Shown here: positions 23,701-33,434 of the stretch, piece by piece | Position numbering within the stretch: position 1 is the first letter of the stretch | Layout of the letters: every line of letters starts with the position of its first letter | NCBI GenBank assembly: GCA_016987375.1 | Contig: PJRA01000216.1 | Location: 43,754-107,753, forward strand | Length of the DNA stretch: 64,000 nucleotides | Direction: 5' to 3' | Source of the DNA: Brachionus koreanus | Taxonomy: Eukaryota; Rotifera; Eurotatoria; Ploima; Brachionidae | Notes under the pieces: generated by a model | Database searches by the model: none | Told to the model about the DNA's origin: nothing | Seen by the model: only the letters and a program-made list of their open reading frames with translations | Made by a program: the position numbers and the translations under genes

Positions 23701-26700
23701 AAACAAAGCACTCGTTTGTGTCAAAATGGTTTAAACACTAAATGACTATGCATTTATTATTTATTTATTTATTTGTAATTTCTGTACCAAGCTATAGCTC
23801 CTTCAGAAAAAAAAGNNNNNNNNNNNNNNNNNNNNNNNNNNNNNNNNNNNNNNNNNNNNNNNNNNNNNNNNNNNNNNNNNNNNNNNNNNNNNNNNNNNNN
23901 NNNNNNNNNNNNNNNNNNNNNNNNNNNNNNNNNNNNNNNNNNNNNNNNNNNNNNNNNNNNNNNNNNNNNNNNNNNNNNNNNNNNNNNNNNNNNNNNNNNN
24001 NNNNNNNNNNNNNNNNNNNNNNNNNNNNNNNNNNNNNNNNNNNNNNNNNNNNNNNNNNNNNNNNNNNNNNNNNNNNNNNNNNNNNNNNNNNNNNNNNNNN
24101 NNNNNNNNNNNNNNNNNNNNNNNNNNNNNNNNNNNNNNNNGATTACCTGTATTCTTTTAATATTAGTTTCAGAGAATGAATTAAGACATGAAAAAGTATA
24201 ATCCAAAATGGATCCAACTAAAGATTTGTAAAGATTTCCTAAAGTTTTATAATTTAGACCCCATTTTTTATTCGATAAAATCTTTATTAAATTAAGCCTT
24301 GAATTACAACGTTCCTTAATTTCATCTATCATTGGTTTAAATTTAATTTAGAATCCAATTTTAACCCAAGAAATTTTGTCTCTTTTTGTCTAATAATTTT
24401 ATTTCCATAGATTCTTAAGTTTAGATCAGCCTTTTCCTTGTTTTGTTTTGAAAAGACCATCGAACAAGACTTTTCAACTGATATTTTCATTTTCCACTTG
24501 CGAAGCCACTGTTCTAGTTCATTCAAGTATTTATTGATTTTATTTTCTAAATTACCCTGTTTTTTATAAATAAAAACTATGCACATCAAGTATTGAATAA
24601 GTAGTATTTTTGTGAAAATTGATGATTTTTCTTTTCTACCTGACATTTGGTAATAAAATGTCTGACACGTTAAAAATAAATTTGACTGTTTCACATCTGA
24701 CATTTATTTTAAATATCTGACACTTCTATTTTTTATCTGAAAAAAAAAACATTATCTAAAAAATTTTACTTGAGTTGAATTTTTATCTTTTTTGATAAAA
24801 AGATTTTCATATAAAATGAGAAGTTTAAATGAAAATTTTGAATTTTGATTCTGTTAAGTCATTATTGGAATAAAAGGCCTTTCAGCAACAATAGTAACTC
24901 GTGTCCAGTGGAAAGTAAAAGTGTGCTTATAGCAAGATAGGTAAAAGATTGGTTTGAAAATTTAATAGTGGTGAAACGAGCTTTCAGAGGAAGAAAAGGT
25001 CATGAAGACCAGCCATTCTCAATCATAATGCTTTGCCTAAGGTTTTTGAGGGGAACTTTATACTCTCCAATTATGAAATGATCTTAAAACATTACAATCG
25101 ATGATATCTCGTTACTTGTGTTGAAAAGTGGATCTATTTTCGAAATTATGATAACAGAAATCAATGGTTGAACTCATCTTAACCAGCTGACCCAGTCATG
25201 CAAAGAAGAATCTTTGATAAAAAGATGATTTGAGTGTTTGGTGGAATTATCAAAAGGTAATCCAATTTTTAACAGGTTAGTATAAGCCAGTATAGTTATG
25301 CAAGTAGAAGATTGAGGGTTCAAAACCTACTGATGGTGAAAAAAATCTTCAAAATATCTGCAGAACTAAATGAAAATATAATAATTGCGGTGTAGATTGT
25401 CAAATTTGAGCCGTATTTCAAAATGAGGTTTGTTTCTTCCAGATAACATTTGAAGAACGCACAAATGAGTGCTGGATTAAGGAATATAATTATTTGGCTC
25501 AGCTCTCAAATAATTCTAATGACTCATGTGTTTTCACTAAATTTTTATCCTTCTGATTAACATCTTTCTCGATCAATAGCTCCTTTTCTCAGAGGACCAA
25601 GTTGGAGATATTGTGAAATTCAAATACAAACAAGACAAAAATTTTTCCTATTTTGATAAACTAAAATTTACTTTGATAAAAAATTTTTTAAAAAATACTT
25701 TATAAAATTGCTAAATAATTTGTTACACATTTTTTATCTAAAATAAAATTTTTAATTTCTTTTTTTGTTATGAAACTAAATCAATAATCAATTAAAAACT
25801 TATTGATATTTTATTTTCGTCCTTTTTTGCACATAAGAAAAAATATCTTAAATAAAAAAGGTGTAACAAACTATGTTGCACTTTTTTACAATATTTTTTT
25901 TGAATATTTTAATTTTGTAAATTTTAATTCATCAAAATAGAAAGAATTTTTGTTTTGATTGTCTTTGAATTTCACAATACCCAAGTTGAAGAAGCTTGTT
26001 GTGATCATTTTAGCTGCAAATACCATTAAAGGTACAACAGAGGAATCGAACTACTCGCTGATAGATAGTCAAAGACTAAAGAGCATTATGGTATATATTT
26101 TGATGCTTTTTGTTAATTGATAAATTAAAAATTACAAAATTTTCTGACTCACACTAATTAAATAAATATTATAAACAAAGTGCAGGAATTTCAAAAATTT
26201 CATGATATTTAAATTTTCCATTTTCTATTATTTTAAATTCTAAATGTGCCAATTTTTAACCTTAAAATTTGATTTTATGAAAAAAAATTTATTATAAGAG
26301 TCAATAAACTTTGGTACACATTAATTTATAAAAAACAGTCGACCCTCGAAATTCTCAAAATTCCGACTAAATTTCGATTTCTCATTACTTCTTGATATAT
26401 TACATAGTAAATTTTTCAAAGATTTATCCGATATAAAATGTCAGATAATTTCTGAATTTCGACATAAATTTTTTCACTATTCAAGCGAAACTATTGATAA
26501 ATTTATTCTGTAATCTGACCAATTAATTAATTAAATTATTATTATTTTTCTTTTATTTAATATAAAGGTTTGCTTATTTATTTACATTATTTATATTGTT
26601 TGTTTATTTACAATAAAGTTAATTCTTTAAAAACAAAAAATTGATCAACTGGTGTTAAAAGAAATCGTAGAGATTAGACCCTAGATATTAAAAGAAATAT

Positions 26701-28082
26701 TTGTTAAATTTCTCAAAAGAACAAAAAGAACAAAAATGTAATAAAATATTCATTTATGCGACATTTTTTAATTTTTTATCAATTCTGTACTAAAACAAAA
26801 TTTTTTTATATTTAATAAAAAAATGTCTCTCATGCTATCGAGGTATCTTTTGAACTGGACTTGTGAATCACTTATGAATTTTTGAAATAGGTTTCTTGTA
26901 AATAATATCTTACTATGTAAAAAAATCTCAATATTTTGATAGTTTCTTTAAGTGTTTTCGAAACTAATTTTATCTTTATTGAAATTATAAATCACGACTC
27001 TTTATCCCAAATTAATCGATTTAAAAAAAAGCTTGAAATTAAGATTTCTTTTAGTCTCATTATTGAAACTGAAAGAATTTGAAAAAATAAATTAACTTTT
27101 AAACAAGCTCTTAGAAAATTTTTTTTCAAAGATATTTTTTATTTATTTCCGTATCAAATTATTTCAAAAAAATAATTATATAAAATTTTATTTAAATAAT
27201 TTATTTTAAAAAATCTCTCTCTTTCTCTCTAATAATTTATTTTAAATATAATTCATTTTTTATCTTTTTTTAAATTTATTCAAGCATTGGTACCTTCGAC
27301 TTCCAAGTCACTCAAGATCTATTATGAATGCTTTGAAACTCAAAAAAAGCTGGTGAACACTTTTGTCTTTCTGAATAATGTGCGATATATTGGAAATGAT
27401 GTATTCGAAGGAACCATTATTGGAGGTATCGATAGAAACAATAATCAAGTTAATTTTACTGATTTAGCAAAAATGACCAATTCAATCAAGTAAATAATGT
27501 TTTAAACGTTTTTATTTTTAACAGTTAAAGCTTAAAGAAATAAGTAATTATTATGGAGATAAAAAATTTCTGCCCGAAAAATCAACAATTTATTCAATTG
27601 GACAAATAGTAGTTGCCCGAAGTAATTTGTGTGGACTGTGGCTTCGAGCTAAAGTTATTAAAGCAAATAATGTTGATAAGCTAGACCTAGCCACATACGA
27701 GGTTTGATAAACTTTACTTTTCAACTGATAAGTAAATTTTAGCTAAAATTACTCTCTATTAAAGGTTGAATTTATGGACTTGAAGGGAAGTGAGGAGCTT
27801 TGCTTAAAGGATTTATACATGATCAAAGAAGAATATTTGAATTATGTACCAAGTTTTTGCTTGTTTAAGCTTTCAAATATTTCAATCAAGACCTCGAAAA
27901 TCAAAATTCAAGACACCCTATTTAAAGCCAAATTAAAATTTAAATTATTTTGGGCTAAAATAAAAAAAATAGAAGATAATAATATTTTAGACCTTCAACT
28001 TTTTTGTTGTTCTGATTCAACCTGTATTGATTTGAATGATTTTTTTGTTAATCAGAAGTTTGCTATTAAACAATTTTTGTAG
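17765..28082 (+). CDS. Three-Tudor-domain protein with a CCCH zinc finger
   Basis: Exons are 17765-17848, 17923-18040, 18090-18666, 18724-18857, 21096-21223, 21283-21435, 21485-22772, 23057-23152, 27285-27448, 27525-27701 and 27765-28082, encoding 1078 residues. Residues 1-255 are mostly disordered and serine-rich. Tudor 1 (about 270-350) carries WYRAKI then VIYIDYGN across exons 4-5. Tudor 2 (about 505-640) carries WYRAKI then VIYIDYGTCD in exon 7. A CCCH finger (C-x8-C-x4-C-x3-H, CDYFNQFGYCNKKKCHLYH) fills exon 8. Tudor 3 (about 865-1010) has GLWLRAKV and VEFMDLKG, with a weaker aromatic cage. Extended Tudor domains of this kind bind methylated arginine on Piwi and similar germ-granule proteins, so a piRNA-pathway role is likely. 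I cannot assign it to one vertebrate TDRD. The donor of exon 9 is uncertain: GT at 27449 keeps phase, while the next GT would give a stop. Confidence 0.9.
19324..19698 (-). mobile_element. Tc1-like transposase N-terminal remnant
   Basis: The 124-residue frame starts MGKKSVTNEVRCQIIGLL and continues through a paired-like helix-turn-helix (SNREIVKLVGVSEKCV), a GRPR-like hook region (ARPERPRKLTYRD) and the second helix-turn-helix (RKNPTISNKKLA). This is the DNA-binding part of a Tc1/mariner transposase. The DDE catalytic part is absent. Terminal inverted repeats were not located. Confidence 0.75.
20518..20572 (+). repeat. tRNA-like or SINE-head relic
   Basis: CTGTGGTTTAGTGGTTCGAA followed by GAGTTCAAATCC resembles pol III box A and box B, with spacing too short for an intact tRNA and no clear acceptor stem. 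It is probably a deleted tRNA pseudogene or the head of a tRNA-derived SINE. Confidence 0.35.
20660..21040. other. Unassigned less AT-rich block in intron
   Basis: The sequence includes GGGGTGCTTGGTGTCAGGAA, CCGACCCCTGTGGATC and GACCCCCTCTGAAATTTTGA, unlike the A/T runs on both sides. I see no open frame and no terminal repeats. It is likely an old repeat of unknown class. Confidence 0.35.
23752..24703 (-). mobile_element. CR1-like LINE 3' part with assembly gap
   Basis: Minus-strand frames give ELEQWLRKWKMKISVEKSCSM, then TKFLGLKLDSKLN and, after a frameshift near 24330, DEIKERCNSRLNLIKILSNK and LVGSILDYTF: the RT thumb and downstream region of a CR1/L2-type LINE. The 3' end beyond the gap encodes SEGAIAWYRN and finishes in an AAATA-type tail (23752-23773). 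The same terminal segment occurs at 40239 and 63592. Confidence 0.85.
23816..24140. other. Assembly gap (325 N)
   Basis: A run of N lies inside the LINE 3' region, within a Tudor gene intron. Repeat content is the likely cause. Confidence 0.99.
24860..26105 (+). mobile_element. Decayed mariner transposon with nested SINE
   Basis: Broken frames show mariner transposase order: a helix-turn-helix-like start, KWIYFRNYDNRNQW, DDLSVWWNYQ about 30 codons later, and at the end RGIELLADR (family: GI..L..RW). Many stops and shifts make it inactive. The length of about 1.25 kb is close to a full element. The piece 25274-25405 is a SINE copy inserted in it. Confidence 0.7.
25274..25405 (+). repeat. tRNA-derived SINE copy A
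   Basis: It shares with 57121-57310 the order: TTATGCAAGTAGAAGATTG, GGGTTCAAAACC (box B-like), AATCTTCAAAATATCT and ATAATTGCGGTGTAGAT. The GGTTCAAAACC word matches a tRNA T-arm, suggesting a pol III-transcribed SINE. Confidence 0.65.
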
Positions 28083-28989
28083 CATGCATGTTTCATAATG
28101 ATTAAAAATTTGTATTAATTTACTTTTTTTGGACCAATTATTTTTTGAATTAAATTTAAAATTTTCGATTTTAGAATATTTCAATTTATTTTCTTTTTTT
28201 CAAATGTTTATATATCGTTTTCCCATTAATAAAATCAACTTAATAAATTTTAAAATTGTGTAAACTATATGTATTTGATAATGAGTTGGCTTGAGAAACT
28301 TGATAGTTAATAAATGGGCGCATTTCGTTGAAAGAATGATTATTCTGATTTTAAAATTTTAAAAATTTATGCGAAAAAAAAACAGAAAAATATAAATTTA
28401 AACTACTTTCAATTTTCTTTTATTTCTACTTTTCGTAACCTAAATCAATAATTTGTCTAAACTTTCAAGTCATTTGACTTTCAAGGACAGTTGAAAATCG
28501 AACTTTAAATTACTAAACAATCAATTTCTTTGAAGTTGCTCTTTCGAGGCTAAAGAAAAGAATAGCTTTTTCTTTCGTAATTTTTTTATTCTAAAAATTT
28601 AATTTTTTTCCATGTCATACGCCCAGTCTTGACCATAAGCTGTCCTCGAAGGTCAAGTAAATTGGAATACTAGTATGATATATCATGTTGTACAGAATTT
28701 TATTCTGATTGAAATCAGCTTTTATTTATTTTAATCGGATAATTTTCTAGAAATTATGATTAAAAAAGTTGACATAAGATATCGATTTTCTCAATTTTGG
28801 CGAAAAAACAAGTATTATTGAGCACCCGTTTAATAATAATAATTATAATTATAATTATACTAATATATTATAATACCGTTGTTGTGAAGGAAACCGTTTA
28901 TTGTTTACCCGTTTATTGTTCAAAAGTCACCTCTATTTCTCTATAGCTTTGTTTATTAATTTTCCTAGTAACTTTTATATCGTTTGCAT
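28083..28989. other. AT-rich spacer after the Tudor gene
   Basis: No gene is seen. It holds an AAGTCATTTGACTT palindrome near 28468, a microsatellite of TAATAA/TAATTA units at 28829-28862, and sequence that may be the 3' UTR of the neighbouring minus-strand LINE. Confidence 0.5.
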
Positions 28990-30265
28990 TGTAGCATCCA
29001 GGAATAAAAATGATGCTATCTTCCACGTATAATATTTTAAGCCAGATTTTGCCAGTTAAGAAGTACTTGTTTCCAATCTGACGACACTTGACCCAGTAAA
29101 ACTCTTTGTTTCCTAAATCTTAAGAAGTTGTCCATAAGTTTCCTAATCAGTGCTCTATGCGAATCCTTGTCGAAGCCTTTAGCAAAGTCCATAAATACGA
29201 CTGCTAAAGCGAAACCACAATTTAATGCTTCTATTACAGAGTCGATTGTTTCAAGAAGGTTAGTTAAACATGATCGCTTAGTAACAAAATCGTGTTGTTG
29301 CCGGACAAGCAAGTCATATTTGATTAGATGTTCCATCATCGCCTCCTTGATTAGTTTATCCATTATTTTGCAAGGTAATGAAGTTAGAGAGACTGATCTT
29401 TAGTTTACAAGTTCAGTCCTCTTTCTTTTCTTGTAACTGAAATAGAGATTTCGTGCCAGTGTAATGGTACTTGTTCCGGTGGTAAATGTAAATGCTTTAG
29501 TTCAGGTGTCAAATGTAATTCACATTGTCATCTAAAATCAGTAAATAAATGTTGTAAAAATTAATTATTTTTGTTTTCGTAGATTTTTTTAAATTAATTT
29601 TTTTATAAAAAAAAATTAATAAATAATCATTAAATTTCTTAATCGTTTATATTTATTTTGTAAATTGTATACATAACACTATACAATTTGCAAAATGACA
29701 ATTGAATTTATAAATTTACAGGTAATCCTAACAATATTTATAAATAGCATATACAATTTGTCAATTAGTAATTTGTATGAGTAAATTTATAAATCGTGCA
29801 TATTTATAATTTTGATAGAACATATATGTTATGTGCCTCTTTAGCATTAGGTAATTTGCCAGACATGAAACTTGTCTTGAAAATAGGTTCTAGCAGTTTA
29901 GCAAAGTTTGCTGCGCAACCATTTAATACATGTGGATGTATACTATCATTTCCACAAGACTTTCTTTTATCAAGTGTTTTGAGATGCTTTAGGATATTAG
30001 TTTCTGAGAAGAAACTAAAAGCTCTAGTAATTCTAGTAGCTCTAGTAATTGTATTATTCACCTCAACATTAAGCTCCTGAGATGAGAAAGGTGGCCTATA
30101 AATACATCCAATTAATATTAAATCTTTCCCTAGGCGTATGCTGCACCAAAACTCTTCGACACAGCTATTTGAATGGCCGAATTCATTAATTTCAAAAGCT
30201 TCAATATCATTTAGTACATAAATAGCAACTCCTCCTCCAATAACATGCTCTCGCTCCTTATTTAA
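28990..30265 (-). mobile_element. CR1-like LINE (endonuclease plus RT) with internal deletion and nested insert
   Basis: Read on the minus strand, 30265-30062 gives endonuclease segments GGGVAIYVLNDIE and IGCIYRPPFSSQEL. 30030-29804 gives the RT start FSETNILKHLKTLDKRKSCGN and LPNAKEAHN. 29400-29037 continues with SLTSLPCKIMDKLI and VVFMDFAKGFDK (the motif A aspartates). The endonuclease runs into RT without the usual long linker, so an internal deletion is present. Between 29800 and 29410 the RT is interrupted by another element. Motif C (the second catalytic block) is missing. Confidence 0.85.
29410..29800 (+). mobile_element. Nested insert encoding a cysteine-rich CXC-like tail
   Basis: The plus strand carries a short frame ending CQCNGTCSGGKCKCFSSG, then KCNSHCH and KCCKN before TAA at about 29562. 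This CxC-x3-C-x4-CxC-x5-C-x3-C pattern is found at the C terminus of some transposase/integrase proteins and resembles CXC (tesmin-type) zinc-binding domains. The remaining 230 bases are non-coding and contain repeats of AATTTGTATA-like words. Because it splits the LINE RT frame, I interpret it as the 3' end of another transposon inserted into the LINE. Confidence 0.6.
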
Positions 30266-30450
30266 AAAATAAGTAGTTGTTGATAGTTAAATTGCCATTA
30301 AATGACATACATACATTAATAATAGACTATTTAGATTAAATTTTTATTTTTGATTATTTGAACAAGCTTATTTTTTGATTAATTTAAATATCAATTTTTT
30401 AATTAAACAAGATTTTTTTTTTTTAAAAGATATTTTTGTTAAAAAATATA

Positions 30451-31411
30451 AAATGAATAAAAAAATGTTGTTTTTTTTTCATATTTTTTGCTCTTATTTT
30501 GTCATTAGCTTATTTAAAAAGTGAATTTAGTTTTTTAAACTTTCGTTATATATTTAATAAATTTAACTATTCTCAGAACAAGATTACAAAGCTAGAAGAT
30601 AAATTAATAATACAATCAGATTTTTGTTACTTATTGGACAACTTATTAGCCAACTATACAGATATTGAAAATAAAAAAACACCTATTGAACCAAAGCATA
30701 TATTTGATTTATTCGAAAAAAATAAAATTGGAAATTTATTTATTGTAACTGTTACAAATTATGGCTTTAAAGAGTTAACATTAAATTGGATTTTAAGCTT
30801 AAAATCGATTGGAATAAAAAAATTTGTCATTTTTTCTTTTGATCAAGAATTTGCCGAATATTTAAACTAAAAAAGGATACAAAGAAAATGTATTGATAAT
30901 ACCTAGACACTGGTTTTATCGTTCAGTAGATAAAAATTCAAGCTTTTGACTTTAAATCAAAAATTTATCTTTAGTGATGTTGATTGTGTTTGGTTAAATA
31001 CAGCAATAATTAATTATATTGAATTAATAATGAAAAATTCAAAAGCACAAATGTATATGCTCAAGATTTTGGTGCAGATGGAAAAAATCAACCATATTAC
31101 AATACAGGTTTTTTTATGCAACACCGACCAAGTTTACTAAAAGACTCTATTTTATGCTGATCAAAATGCAAGAGAATAAAAATAAAAGTGTTGATCAATT
31201 TGTTTTTGATGAGGTTTTAAAAAAGATCAGTTTTAATGATAATCGTTTGGCCACCTTCGATATCATGACAATTGCAAACGGAAAATATTATTTTCATCAA
31301 AGAATGGATAAAATATTTGGTTTTACTCCATTCGTAGTTCATGCTAATTATTTTCCTTCATTTCAAACAAAAGTAGATGCCTTAAAATCAAGAAAACATT
31401 GGTTTGTTTGA
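30451..31411 (+). pseudogene. Frameshifted type II glycosyltransferase (nucleotide-diphospho-sugar transferase family)
   Basis: After ATG at about 30451 a poly-T run breaks the frame inside the signal anchor. The later pieces, in different frames, follow the order of the Nucleotid_trans (PF03407) family: FIVTVTNYGFKELTLNWILS, KKFVIFSFDQ, FIFSDVDCVWL with the DxD-type motif, YYNTGFFMQHRPS, SVDQFVFDEV and FVVHANYF near the C terminus. At least four frameshifts or stops (about 30868, 30950, 31060, 31150) separate them, with no intron boundaries fitting. Members are Golgi enzymes that transfer a sugar from a nucleotide sugar. The conserved order shows a once intact gene; sequencing error at homopolymers could explain some but probably not all breaks. 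Confidence 0.8.
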
Positions 31412-31499
31412 TTTAGCTATTTCTTAAAGTACGAAAATAAATTTAAACATAAATAATTTTAGTTTTTTTTCGACTCCTACAATATTTTGCACAGTTCTT

Positions 31500-32110
31500 T
31501 TGACTTTTCTGAAAATGAACGCAAAATATTCTTGTTTTTCGTTTGAAGTTATTCCTCATAAGTCTCTTTGTCGTAATAAACAATCTAAACTATCTTTTTT
31601 CAATTCTTGGAGCGTCAAATTCGTATTAGCAACATCTAAGGACATTTGTATTGGAGTAACAAAATCGACTGATTCACTCATTATCATGCTTTTGGATTCA
31701 TGATGATTACGTCTTAAATTTGATAAAAAGTTATTAAGTTTGCTTATGCTCGGACACTCGTGCTCTTGTAACATGTCAATGATTGTAGCTGGCTTTATAT
31801 CTTAAAAGCAATCATTAATAAAAAATTAAAAAATAAACTTTTCTCAAGAAAATTACTTATTCATTTTATCGTATTCTATAATTTTTCTTCTTGCTGGTTT
31901 TTTGGTTACTGAGTATGTTTTATGTTTCTCCCAATCACTATGCTGATGATTTTCTTTAGTCATTTCTATTGAAACTACATCGATGCTTTCCATATAGGGG
32001 ACAATTTTTAAGTCGAATATTACATTTGTATATTGATACTATATTACATCTACTTGCAATGTTTCAGTAGCTCTTTTCTTTTGTCCATATATTTCCTCAA
32101 AATTCTCAAT
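31500..32110 (-). mobile_element. Probable MULE-type transposase N-terminal relic
   Basis: Minus-strand segments read EMTKENHQHSDWEKHKTY, TKKPARRKIIEYDKMNK, DIKPATIIDMLQEHE and SISKLNNFLSNLRRNHH. The order of a histidine-rich stretch, a KPxxII segment and a basic NFLxxLRR segment resembles the region between the zinc finger and catalytic core in animal MULE proteins. There is a stop near 32040 and a frame change near 31850. The assignment is tentative. Confidence 0.4.
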
Positions 32111-32329
32111 CTAAGCAGTTTTTTGCATTCTCCAAAGAAAAAAAACTACAAAAAAGGAAATAAGTTTTACTTTTCCCCCTTTTTTTTAATGGAATTAGGA
32201 TTTTAATGAATTTAATTATTAACAAAAAACTGATTTGAGAAATGTTATTGGTGATTTCAATTAAAAACACTAGTTCTCATGTGTTTTTCTTAATGATTTT
32301 CTTATAAAAAATGTTACTGTTTAAAGTTA

Positions 32330-32795
32330 CTTACTTCTATTTCTGATAAAAAGGACTTGAAACTATTCTTTTAAAACTGAAATTCTTTAAAATTTATTTG
32401 AACCTTATTTCAGATTTTCATTAAAGTTTTAAAAAATATAATTAAAATAAAATTCAGAAATTAAGACATAATTAGAAAAGAACAAATTTTTTTTTATATT
32501 TATTCTCTTTGTTAAAATTAATTTTCATTCAAGTTATTTTATTAAACAATTTAAAATGTAAGCTTGTAATTTGAATTTTTTTTAGTTTTATTAAACAAGT
32601 TTTATTATAAAGATAATAAGTTCTTAAATTTATGTTTTGTTTTTGTTTTAACCCAAAAAAATTTTTTTCAAAAGTAAATGAACATAATCATTTAGTTAAT
32701 TCTTCTAAATTAAAGTTTTGTTTTAAGAAATTATTTAAAAAGCTGTGATTCAAATCATTATTGGTCACATATAGAAAAACATGCAGTGATATTTT
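32330..32795 (+). pseudogene. Stray copy of cysteine-rich gene intron and exon
   Basis: The segment matches 10450-10900 of the cysteine-rich gene. The intron words (TTTATTCTCT.TGTTAA, TTTATTAAACAAG, TTTTGTTTTTGTTTTAA) are in the same order, and the 44-bp exon CTGTGATTCAAATCATTATTGGTCACATATAGA is almost unchanged, encoding CDSNHYWSHIEK. No other modules accompany it, so it is a dead segmental copy 22 kb away. Confidence 0.85.
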
Positions 32796-32839
32796 TTATC
32801 TTTCCAAATTTCAAAAAAGAATTTATCAATTTGGACAAT

Positions 32840-33060
32840 TTATCAATTTATTAATAGTAAGAGACCAAGAACTGAACCTTGTGGAACCCCACTTAGCACA
32901 TCAAGGCAATCAGATTAAAACTGATCAATTACTACTCTCTGTTTCCTATCTTGTAGAAAATTATCGAGCCACGCCAAAAGCTGACAGCAGCTTAAATCCA
33001 TAACTCTTTAACTTGAGCTTTAGTAGCTTATGCGAAACGAGATCAAGCAAAATAAAAAAT
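32840..33060 (-). mobile_element. LINE RT fragment
   Basis: The minus strand reads DLVSHKLLKLKLKSYGFKLL, LLAWLDNFLQDRKQRVVID and, after a stop, SGVPQGSVLGLLL. This is the RT motif A-B region (SGVPQGSVLGPLLF) of a CR1/jockey LINE. It abuts the stray exon copy at 32795. Confidence 0.85.
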
Positions 33061-33407
33061 ATAAACTAAAACTTTTTTATTCATTTTTTCAATTAAATTT
33101 TAATATTAACACATAATGTGTAAATAGTCATACCGTAAATAAATTTTTTAGTTTTTAGTTTTTAAAATAAATTTTGTTTAATATTTTGAATTTATTTAAA
33201 ATTTAGGTTGATTTGCCATAAATTTAGCTCAATTTTCCATAGGAAATAGCTAGAAAGCATCAAATAAATACAGTCATTGCATAATATTTTTTTAACCTAA
33301 TAATTTTTTCTAATTCAAATTTAAATAATAAAAATAGAATATTGAATTTTTTCTTTTAAATTTAAACACCTTTTTAGTAAAAAATACGAGAAATTTTTAA
33401 TTTAATT

Positions 33408-33413
33408 TTTATT
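33408..33413 (-). terminator. Probable polyadenylation signal of WDR3
   Basis: AATAAA on the minus strand lies about 20 bases beyond the WDR3 stop codon. The distance suits a short 3' UTR. Confidence 0.45.
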
Positions 33414-33434
33414 TAGAATTTAGATTTGGAGATA

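Larger units (their letters stand above)
23153..27284 (+). other. 4.1-kb intron of the Tudor gene
   Basis: It separates the CCCH exon from Tudor 3. It contains a minus-strand LINE (23752-24703) with an assembly gap inside, a decayed mariner (24860-26105) with a SINE in it, and then about 1.1 kb of AT-rich sequence with nothing recognisable. Confidence 0.8.

Noticed and set aside
28829..28862. Regular TAATAATAAT/TAATTATAAT units as a possible CRISPR-like array
   Set aside because: It is a simple microsatellite without spacers, in an animal genome.
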